Shown piece after piece: positions 9,712-16,610 of a stretch of 64,000 nucleotides of DNA. How positions within the stretch are numbered: the stretch's first letter is position 1; each line of letters starts with the position of its first letter. Made by a program: the position numbers and the translations under genes. The notes under the pieces are model-generated. The model was not told where the DNA came from. It worked only from the letters and a program-made list of their open reading frames with translations, and made no database searches. Source of the stretch: Kordia sp965283645 (GTDB taxonomy: Bacteria; Bacteroidota; Bacteroidia; Flavobacteriales; Flavobacteriaceae). The stretch spans positions 4,774,001 through 4,838,000 of the forward strand of contig NZ_CBDIPG010000001.1 in NCBI RefSeq assembly GCF_965283645.1, in the 5' to 3' direction.

Positions 9712-9798
9712 GTGACCGCGAACATTCAAAGTTCGAACTTTTTGGTAGAGGATTTACGGAAGATTAATTTGTTTTTTGAAAGATGTAATTTTTTATAA
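9712..9798 (+). repeat. Dispersed ~99 bp element, copy 2 (diverged 3' part)
   Basis: Has the full GTGACCGCGAACATT start and the invariant core. After about 60 bases it drifts from the other copies and reaches a stop after 29 codons. The terminator at 9663-9690 precedes it. The arm CGAAC-ATTCAAA-GTTCG forms a 5 bp stem with a 7-base loop, like the T-arm of a tRNA read from the opposite strand. Confidence 0.7.
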
Positions 9799-9850
9799 TA
9801 CAGAAAATATCATTAGATTGTAAGATAACTTTTAAATAATTTGAAAAAGC

Positions 9851-10243
9851 ATGAAAAATAGATTTATAATTCTCTTATCATTGTTACTCATTTCTTTATT
9901 CTGTCATGCACAAAAGGTTAAATTGAAAAGAGGAACAATTTTTATCGAAGGAACAGAAACCTTAAGTTATGAGAAAAAATCTCACAAGACCGAGTATGTG
10001 ATATATAAACTAAACACAAAAGAAGAAATAATCAATGTTGTAAGTAATATTAGAGAAGGATACAAGAAAATATATTTTGTTGAATCAAAGAAAAGTTTAG
10101 AAACAAGACTAACTTATTGGAATAGATCATTTATAAAATGGCTCATAGAACAAAATGTTTTAAATCTAAATGGTACAATAAATGATGAAAAGGTAGACTC
10201 ATTTATTGCAAAATATGATGAAAGAATAACCCAGAGAAATTGA
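9851..10243 (+). CDS. Small secreted protein, unknown
   Basis: 130 residues with a clear signal peptide (MKNRFIILLSLLLISLFCHA, cut before Gln). The mature part is Lys/Glu-rich and mixed alpha/beta, without cysteines. No family is recognised. It is a single gene bounded by repeat copies 2 and 3, as if carried in a cassette. Confidence 0.75.
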   Translation: MKNRFIILLSLLLISLFCHAQKVKLKRGTIFIEGTETLSYEKKSHKTEYVIYKLNTKEEIINVVSNIREGYKKIYFVESKKSLETRLTYWNRSFIKWLIEQNVLNLNGTINDEKVDSFIAKYDERITQRN

Positions 10244-10393
10244 CATTATTATTTAAACATAGACTTTTGATTATATCAATGTGTCATCCTAAAATACATT
10301 GATAATTTCTAAATAAAAAATCCTCAAGCGTTGCATTGCATTTTTGTTTTCTTTAAATTTTTGAAGTGTTCCTTCTATTTTTCCGAAAACAAA

Positions 10394-10417
10394 AAATCCA
10401 CACTTTCGTGCGGATTT
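10394..10417 (-). terminator. Hairpin next to repeat copy 3
   Basis: The AAATCC / GGATTT stem continues as CAC / GTG across one mismatch. On the minus strand a run of six T follows. It lies 10 bases left of repeat copy 3. Confidence 0.6.
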
Positions 10418-10427
10418 CCTGCTTGAT

Positions 10428-10526
10428 GTGACCGCGAACATTCAAAGTTCGAACTTTTTGATGGAGGATTTGAAAAGGATTGGGTTGTTTATTAAAGAAC
10501 ATTCTATGTTATTGAATGTTTCTTAG
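10428..10526 (+). repeat. Dispersed ~99 bp element, copy 3
   Basis: A full-length copy: a 33-codon frame from GTG to TAG with the same core and the same codon count as copies 1, 4 and 5, but a different stop codon. Here the forward frame is also open leftwards through the hairpin. Confidence 0.75.
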
Positions 10527-10542
10527 AAATATAATTTCTCAT

Positions 10543-10558
10543 TTACGGTTTTCCGTAT
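10543..10558. promoter_or_regulatory. TTACGG-N4-CCGTA palindrome, site 1
   Basis: TTACGG-TTTT-CCGTAT, a 14 bp perfect dyad within 16 bases, about 110 bases upstream of the gene at 10670. It is followed by the AT-rich stretch TTTATTTAAAT, which site 2 near 23850 also has in nearly the same form. The likely role is an operator or activator site. Confidence 0.5.
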
Positions 10559-10669
10559 AATTTATTTAAATCTCTCTTGTATTTTAGATTAAATCTTTTT
10601 TATAAGTATTAGGAACAGAAAAATTTCTGTTCCTAATACTTCTTGACTAATTTAAAAAACAAAAAAATA

Positions 10670-10954
10670 ATGTCATTGAAAATATCCTCAGACCGAAAAA
10701 TTGAAATTTATGTTGAGGCCAAAAGGAGAATGAAGTTATGGCTTACTCATTCGAATTTTGATGAGATGACTGTAAAGGGAAGTAAAATGAGGTTTGATAT
10801 GGCTTTAGGCCTGTTTGGAGGTTATCCATTGGAAGAACCCGAATGGATGAAAGACAAATCATTTACAGACTTTATTACCGAAGCAGAGTTTGAATCATCA
10901 GAATACGAGGGAATTATAGATCAACTATTTAAAGAAGCAGAAAAAAATAACTAG
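10670..10954 (+). CDS. Small acidic protein, unknown
   Basis: 94 residues from ATG at 10670. An in-frame TTG 27 bases upstream is less likely as the start. The protein is soluble, with an amphipathic N-terminal helix (SDRKIEIYVEAKRRMKLWL) and an acidic C-terminus. No family is recognised. It follows palindrome site 1 and precedes the dioxygenase gene by 122 bases. Confidence 0.65.
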   Translation: MSLKISSDRKIEIYVEAKRRMKLWLTHSNFDEMTVKGSKMRFDMALGLFGGYPLEEPEWMKDKSFTDFITEAEFESSEYEGIIDQLFKEAEKNN

Positions 10955-11076
10955 ATACAATATTGTTGCAAAGAACCTAACTTATAAATACTTAATAATC
11001 AAAGTTCTGCATAGAACTATCTTCTCAGGTATAAAAAATAATATGAATTCCTGTTAAGCATAATCTTTTATTAAAA

Positions 11077-11730
11077 ATGAAAACACAGACAATGACTGAT
11101 TGGAAAATAAAACTTAATGAAGTGGGCTTTGTTCACTTACCAAGTCAGACCGAATTTGAGTTAAGTCAAATTTTGAAACAATTAGGAAATGTAATTAACG
11201 AAACAGATGTTATTGCCAATTCCGAGAGTAAAAGTTTGGTAACGTCTGATAAGTTTTTAGATTTTCATACAGACAATCATTTAGCCAAATACATAATTTG
11301 GTATTGTCATAAGCCAGCCCAAGAAGGTGGATATTCAATTCTTTGTGATGGAGAACAAGTTTATAACTTGTTGAATGAAGATGAAAAAGCTCAACTCACA
11401 AAGATTCACGTTTACGAACATAAAATGTTCCCTGAAAACCGAAATTCTAATCCAATAGTTAGAAAGATTGACGGAAACAGAAGATTTTATTATTCATTTT
11501 GGTTGGCACGAGAAAAATATAGACAACTTCCTGTCTTTAAAAAATGGCGAGAACTAATTCAAAATTCTAATTACACAAAACTACGACTTGAAAAATCTGA
11601 TATTCTGATAGTTGATAATCATAGAATTTTTCACGGAAGAACTGAAATAAAAGGCGAACGATTTCTTAAACGATATTGGCTAAATCCAGACTTTAAAGCA
11701 ACAAGAACTTTTTACAATCAAAATTCATAA
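11077..11730 (+). CDS. TauD/TfdA-like Fe(II)/2-oxoglutarate dioxygenase
   Basis: 217 residues. The iron-binding facial triad is visible: His64-x-Asp66 in FHTDNH and the distal His186 in HRIFHGRT. Arg195 or Arg199 is placed to hold 2-oxoglutarate. The jelly-roll family hydroxylates or desaturates small molecules or residues. The protein is shorter than TauD (about 280). Its stop is 3 bases before the next gene, so the two are one operon. The partner ends in a CWxxCxxxCWxxC tail, which makes a protein-modifying role possible but unproven. Confidence 0.85.
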   Translation: MKTQTMTDWKIKLNEVGFVHLPSQTEFELSQILKQLGNVINETDVIANSESKSLVTSDKFLDFHTDNHLAKYIIWYCHKPAQEGGYSILCDGEQVYNLLNEDEKAQLTKIHVYEHKMFPENRNSNPIVRKIDGNRRFYYSFWLAREKYRQLPVFKKWRELIQNSNYTKLRLEKSDILIVDNHRIFHGRTEIKGERFLKRYWLNPDFKATRTFYNQNS

Positions 11731-11733
11731 ATT

Positions 11734-12261
11734 ATGCAAAATCCAGTTATTCACACAGCTACTGAACTAATTCTCCCAGACCCAATTAGTCCCGAAAGAA
11801 TTTCATTTCTAATTAATGCCAAAAGTATTACCCCTGAAGTGGCTGAAATAGATTTGGAACTTCTAAAACAAAAATTACAAGACCCAGAAGAAGGAATGGG
11901 ATGGACTGCTGAACAAGTTGATAGTGCCGAAATTGAATATAAACGATACTTGAACCTTTGTATGAAATACGGTAAAGGAATTGTTCCTAATAAAATAATG
12001 GATCAAACTTGGCACTATCATATTTTAGATACAAGAGCTTATCATAAAGATTGTGATAAATTGTTTGGTGGATATATGCATCATTACCCTTATTTTGGAA
12101 TGCGTGGAGAACAAGACGCAGAAGATTTGAAAAACTCTTTTGAGAATACTAAAGATTTATACTTGAAATTGTTTGATGAAGAAATGGCGAGAGACGAACA
12201 CAATAAGTGTTGGCACGATTGTGAAAATAGATGTTGGAATGCTTGCCCGTCTGATAAATAG
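11734..12261 (+). CDS. GRDP/DUF1399-like protein with Cys/Trp-rich C-terminal tail
   Basis: 175 residues. The central part (DQTWHYHILDTRAYHKDC ... YMHHYPYFG) matches the D-x-x-WH-x-H ... Y-x-x-DC pattern of the glycine-rich-domain (DUF1399) family, whose biochemical role is poorly known. After an acidic helix it ends in CWHDCENRCWNACPSDK, four cysteines and two tryptophans in a regular spacing. This looks like a metal site or a modified core peptide. It lies 3 bases after the dioxygenase gene. Confidence 0.7.
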   Translation: MQNPVIHTATELILPDPISPERISFLINAKSITPEVAEIDLELLKQKLQDPEEGMGWTAEQVDSAEIEYKRYLNLCMKYGKGIVPNKIMDQTWHYHILDTRAYHKDCDKLFGGYMHHYPYFGMRGEQDAEDLKNSFENTKDLYLKLFDEEMARDEHNKCWHDCENRCWNACPSDK

Positions 12262-12543
12262 GAATGGCAAAAGAGCAATATTCTATCTCCATTAATCGAT
12301 TTTATGTATTACTCAAAGAATTTAAAAAAAATAGAATACTACAAAACCTAACTATATACAATTTTTAGTATGTTATGGGAAAGTTAGCTTGCTGATAGAA
12401 GAAAATCATGACTTTGTAAAACCTGCACAGTTTAGTGGGTATTGCCATAAAAGTAATAAACAACTTTATTAGTAAATATCTAACTCTTAAATATTTTAAA
12501 TATCATATCATTACACAAAAATATCCGCTCGGGTATAAAACAA

Positions 12544-12576
12544 AAAAACCTGTAATCTTTTAAATTACAGGTTTTT
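12544..12576. terminator. Hairpin terminator after the dioxygenase pair / next to repeat copy 4
   Basis: A 13 bp stem (AAAAACCTGTAAT / ATTACAGGTTTTT) with T runs in both directions. It lies 280 bases after the last plus-strand gene and 10 bases left of repeat copy 4. The 280 bases between hold no gene that I can support. Confidence 0.75.
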
Positions 12577-12585
12577 ACAATTTTT

Positions 12586-12684
12586 GTGACCCCGAACTTT
12601 CAAAGTTCGAACTTTTTGGTTGGGGATTTGAGAGAAATAAGCCAATTTGTAGAAGAACATATTGCATTATTAAATGCTTCATGA
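12586..12684 (+). repeat. Dispersed ~99 bp element, copy 4
   Basis: Full length, 33 codons GTG to TGA. Between this copy and copy 5, changes fall mostly at forward codon positions 2 and 3 (about 7 and 8) and hardly at position 1 (1). That is the pattern expected if the reverse frame, not the forward one, was the coding frame. Confidence 0.75.
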
Positions 12685-12776
12685 TTTTGATTTCAATCAG
12701 AATTAATTTAGCTTTAGAAGTCAAATTTTTGAAGTAAGAAATAAGGTTTAGTTACAATAAAAATAACAGCAATTTA

Positions 12777-13871
12777 ATGGCAAAAAGAGACCCAAGACAG
12801 ACAGCAATCAATAAGAGAAACAAGGAAATGTCTTTAAAATTAAAAACTCTTTTACCTGCTGTCTTAAACTCAACTGGAATAAAAACAGTTCAATCCTTAC
12901 ACGGACTCATAGGACATAAAAATGAATATTTCATCGATGTTAAAAATGAAATAATCAATTCGGAAGAAGAATATGTTACCAAGTGGTTGAGTGGATTAAA
13001 GAAATCTGTTAGCGAAATTCCTAAACATTTTAGAACAACCGAAAACTCTAAATATTACATATTCAAATCAATTCAATTCAACAAGGATTTTAGAGATTAT
13101 TTATACTTGTTCCTACAAAGAACTTTCTTGAGGAATATCAATGCCTATACAAAAGCTAGACCTAAAATCGAAGAATCTGAAATTTGGATTGGTCAAAATA
13201 ATGCTAATTATGGAATTTTAATAACTCCACGATTTAACGGAGACAATTGGGAGAATGATAAAAGTGAAATCAGGCATTTTAATAAAAAATATTGGAGTAT
13301 TGGTCATATTTTAGAGACTGGATTGTTAGTTCCTTTTAGTGAAAGTAAATTTGAATTTAAAACAATAGAAGAATATCTTAATTTCTTTAAAAATGTGATT
13401 GTTAGAAATTCTGGCTCTAATTATGAAATTAAAATTGCAGAGAAATATTCCGAATTTGTATTAAATCATTCTTCTCCAAATGAAATTCCTTTATTGATTC
13501 CTGAATATCGTTATGAAGGATTAACAAAAAAACACGTACATAGGTTAGACTTCACTATTATCCAAAGTACAGATCTAAATAAAATTGGCTTTGAATTATC
13601 ACCTTGGTCAACACACGGAAATTTAACGGGAGTTAAGAAGAAAACTCAAAAAGCAGTCAACAAAGAAGCAAGTGGAAATTTTGAAAAAGAAATCTCTAAA
13701 TTGAGAAAATATTTTAAAAAGTATAATATCTATTCTTTGATATACTCGGATGAAAGTCTTAAAGATTTAGATTCCATTTTTGAGGATATGAAATCCTACT
13801 TAGAACCAAATACATCAGACAGACAATTAAAGCTTCATATTTATGATGAAATAATGAGTAGTAACTTATAA
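12777..13871 (+). CDS. Unknown protein, possible PD-(D/E)XK-type nuclease
   Basis: 364 residues, soluble, with a basic N-terminus. The region PEYRYEGLTKKHVHRLDFTI ... IGFELSPWSTH (about 246-285) has an acidic residue, then Asp before a hydrophobic strand, then Glu-x-Ser at the end of a second strand. This is compatible with the catalytic core of PD-(D/E)XK nucleases with Lys replaced by Ser. A coiled Lys/Glu-rich tail follows. It is a single gene beside repeat copy 4. The nuclease assignment is weak. Confidence 0.55.
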   Translation: MAKRDPRQTAINKRNKEMSLKLKTLLPAVLNSTGIKTVQSLHGLIGHKNEYFIDVKNEIINSEEEYVTKWLSGLKKSVSEIPKHFRTTENSKYYIFKSIQFNKDFRDYLYLFLQRTFLRNINAYTKARPKIEESEIWIGQNNANYGILITPRFNGDNWENDKSEIRHFNKKYWSIGHILETGLLVPFSESKFEFKTIEEYLNFFKNVIVRNSGSNYEIKIAEKYSEFVLNHSSPNEIPLLIPEYRYEGLTKKHVHRLDFTIIQSTDLNKIGFELSPWSTHGNLTGVKKKTQKAVNKEASGNFEKEISKLRKYFKKYNIYSLIYSDESLKDLDSIFEDMKSYLEPNTSDRQLKLHIYDEIMSSNL

Positions 13872-13920
13872 AAATACAGTACTAGAACGAAAACTGTGTA
13901 AGTTTTAAATTTATACAAAT

Positions 13921-14001
13921 ATGAAGAAAGAAGATTTATCTAATGACGAGTTTTTAAAGCAGTTTAAGACTGGCGAAGAACTAACTGACTGTTTGAAATA
14001 A
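13921..14001 (+). pseudogene. IS256-family transposase remnant (N-terminus only)
   Basis: A 26-codon frame MKKEDLSNDEFLKQFKTGEE ... CLK-stop. It matches, from memory of the family, the conserved start of Bacteroidetes IS256 transposases, which continue with FLKxxQKRGIEKMLEGE. The rest of the gene is gone. It marks an old transposition or deletion scar in this patchwork region. Confidence 0.7.
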
Positions 14002-14098
14002 AATATGATAACTCGGCTCTATGTTAATACGAAAAGTTAGTATCTTTTTACACGTTACTTTTCATGCACAAGACGCTTAATCACAAATTTTATAGATT

Positions 14099-15338
14099 CT
14101 ATTTTCCTTTTTGATTGCTTTCAAATATGTTAGTTAAGTCAAAACTCTTTGAGAGATTCAATGTAATGATTGGGTCTTGTCTAAAACCCCAATAACGTCT
14201 TATATCTCCACTTAGTTTTATTCCGAACTTTTTCTCCATTAGGGAAAACTGAATAGAACTAAAAGTTTTACTACCATCATTTCCTCTTATAGGAAATCCT
14301 GAATGACCTAGACCAAAAGTAGGATTGAGCAATACTTGAATATGCTTATTATTATACAGCATCGGAAATCCAATACCAATATAACTACTAAAGTATTTTC
14401 TGGTTTTGGTTCCTGTTCTATTACTTGCTATTTCTCTTTGTAGCGTTAGATTATTAGCTAAAGAATCTAGCGATACTTAGGCAGTTTCTAGTGGAAATAT
14501 AAGTTTATCTTCATACGTATATTTTTCTTTACGCTGTATTAGTTCAAAATTTAACGATGCAAATATCTCAAAGCTTGAATCTTTTTCTTTGTGCTTTTTT
14601 ATAGTAAAAAGAATACCCGCATAGAATCCTAAGTTTTCATAAGAAACTGTTGGAGTGCTAGAAACTTGAAGTGTAACAATTGTCAAAGAATCATTCGTTA
14701 TTGAATTTTCTTGTATTTCTACAAGAAGTAAATCTCTTTCTTGTTCTTCTAGTGTTGAAACACTATTATTTTTATAGATTCTGCCTCTTAATCCCCATTT
14801 TTTCCAAACTAAATTAGGAAGAAACACATCTATTTCGGAATAAAAACTATTCGCTTCAAACCTGTCTTTTAAATCAAAGTTTGTTCCTATATGCAAATTG
14901 TATTTTCTTTCTTTTATTTTTTGATAAGCGTTTTCATCTTTAGTATCAGTAACAAAAACATCATGTGTCATTTGAGTTAAACTAATACTTTTGTCTGCTT
15001 TAGCTAAAGCAAATTTGAAATTCAACACATCATTATTTTTAATTGAATCTTTGTTTATAGGAAATCGAACTTCTATATTTCTTTCATTGGAATTAATGAC
15101 GAGTTCCTTAGATACTCTTTTGATCATTATTTTCTTTGAATCTTTATTATCACCGCTTATTGTAAGATCAATATTTATAAAAAAAGTTTCATTAGGATTC
15201 TTCACTTGTTTTGAAGTTACTTGAAGAGCTAAGTCTATATAGTTTTCTTTTAAAACCAAAACTATAAAAAGTGAAAATGGATATTACTAGGGTTATCAAT
15301 ATAGCAAAAAAGGATTTTTCTTTTTATTAACTAGGAAA
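14099..15338 (-). pseudogene. Broken exported protein gene (frameshift plus in-frame stop)
   Basis: Two frames on the minus strand, 14477-15259 and one ending at 14099, are in the same phase and separated only by TAA at 14477-14479. The sequence between stays open and protein-like (VSLDSLANNL ... YIGIGFPML), so a single nonsense change splits one gene. At the 5' end the 260-codon frame has no ATG. A hydrophobic signal-like segment (KEKSFFAILITLVISIFTF) lies just upstream in the +1 frame and joins it at a TTTTAAAAG run near 15250, indicating a second lesion. The product was probably an exported beta-rich protein of about 410 residues. Family unknown. Confidence 0.75.
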
Positions 15339-15406
15339 AACCCTAAATTGAAGAACGTTTATAATTGATAGTTTTACATTATTATTAATCTTAAACACAA
15401 TATATT

Positions 15407-15565
15407 ATGGAAGTTACGTACCAAGAATTATTAGCTGAATTATATTCGGGGAATCGAAATCCGAAATATAATGACTACAATATTAAAGAAGCGCTTTTGG
15501 GAAGTCATGAGATTTGTCTAGAAAAATTTAAGAACAAATATTGGGGAAATGATCAATCAATTTAA
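15407..15565 (+). CDS. Small protein, unknown
   Basis: 52 codons from ATG (MEVTYQELLAELYSGNRNPK ...) to TAA. Amphipathic start, no cysteine cluster, no signal peptide. Codon use looks normal for the region. The 268 bases between it and the hydrolase gene hold nothing I can name. A real gene is plausible but not certain. Confidence 0.45.
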   Translation: MEVTYQELLAELYSGNRNPKYNDYNIKEALLGSHEICLEKFKNKYWGNDQSI

Positions 15566-15833
15566 TAGAATTTCCTGCAATTTGCTCTAATTCAGTTTTA
15601 TTAAAAGATAAGTTTCTCCAAACTGCTTTTACAGTATTGTTTCTTATTTCTATTTTAAAACCTCTTTTTGTTTAAAATTTCTAGATATACCGTTTCATTA
15701 ATCTGCAAAAAATTTGGAATCCTCTCTTAAGAAGTAATTTTGAACAATATAAATTAAAACTATTATCGAAATGCCCAACACCAATAATTCTAAATAGGTA
15801 AATAATTCAAAAGGAATATTATAATGCTAAGGG

Positions 15834-16610
15834 TCATGAATACAAAAAGCTAGACTGCCATTTTTGAATTAAATTAATTAAATGACACATAACTTGATCA
15901 TTTCCTGAAAAGAAATGATTTGCATTTTTTATTATAACTCTTTTATTCTTTGGGTTAATACTTGACTCAATTCCCTTTCTTGAAACGTCCAAATCTCCAA
16001 TATTATCTTTACCAGAGTTTACAAAAAGAATAGGAGATTTAATAAACTTTATTAATTCTAGAGTATTAAATTCAAATATATCAAAAAACATTTCTGGATT
16101 AACTTTATATCCTTTTGGAAATAAAAAAGTTTCTTTATCTAATATTTTCATTCCAAATACTTTGGGATATCTCTTTTCATTATTCCCTGAAAGATTTAAA
16201 AGTACAATATTATCTACTAATTCATTAATCTTCTCTATCGCTTTGATTGTTATTAGTGTCCCCAGGCTCTGCGAAATAATTGACACCTTGCCATTATTAG
16301 TAGAATTATTAATACCCCATTTAGAAACTTTTACTAAATCAATAACAGCTTTTGATGCTCTGAAATCATTAAAGTCACCATCACTATAACCGCAATTTCG
16401 ATAATCAAATAACAATGTACTATATCCCAAAGAATTTAATGATTTAGCAATTTTCATAAAAAGGCGATGATTCTCAAGACCATTAATCATAAACCCATGA
16501 GAAAATATTATTAAAGGTTTGTTTTTACCTTTAGCACTATCTCTTACTTGTAAGTGCAAAGCCTCATTGAAACTAACCTGTAATCTTTTGTGAATGATTT
16601 TTATATTCAT
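15834..16610 (-). CDS. Alpha/beta hydrolase
   Basis: 258 residues. Nucleophile elbow SQSLG, oxyanion strand IIFSHGF, acid in NSGKDNIGD and histidine in NANHFFSG make a complete Ser-Asp-His set of a serine ester or lipid hydrolase. It is the last gene of the seven-gene operon and overlaps the NACHT gene stop by 4 bases (ATGA), so the two are coupled. It has no signal peptide and is cytosolic. A role as effector or as a processing enzyme of the NACHT module is inferred from the coupling only. Confidence 0.85.
   Translation of the reverse strand: MNIKIIHKRLQVSFNEALHLQVRDSAKGKNKPLIIFSHGFMINGLENHRLFMKIAKSLNSLGYSTLLFDYRNCGYSDGDFNDFRASKAVIDLVKVSKWGINNSTNNGKVSIISQSLGTLITIKAIEKINELVDNIVLLNLSGNNEKRYPKVFGMKILDKETFLFPKGYKVNPEMFFDIFEFNTLELIKFIKSPILFVNSGKDNIGDLDVSRKGIESSINPKNKRVIIKNANHFFSGNDQVMCHLINLIQKWQSSFLYS

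Noticed and set aside
10643..10669. Longer N-terminus of the small protein at 10670
   Set aside because: It would need a TTG start; ATG at 10670 follows a normal AT-rich leader.
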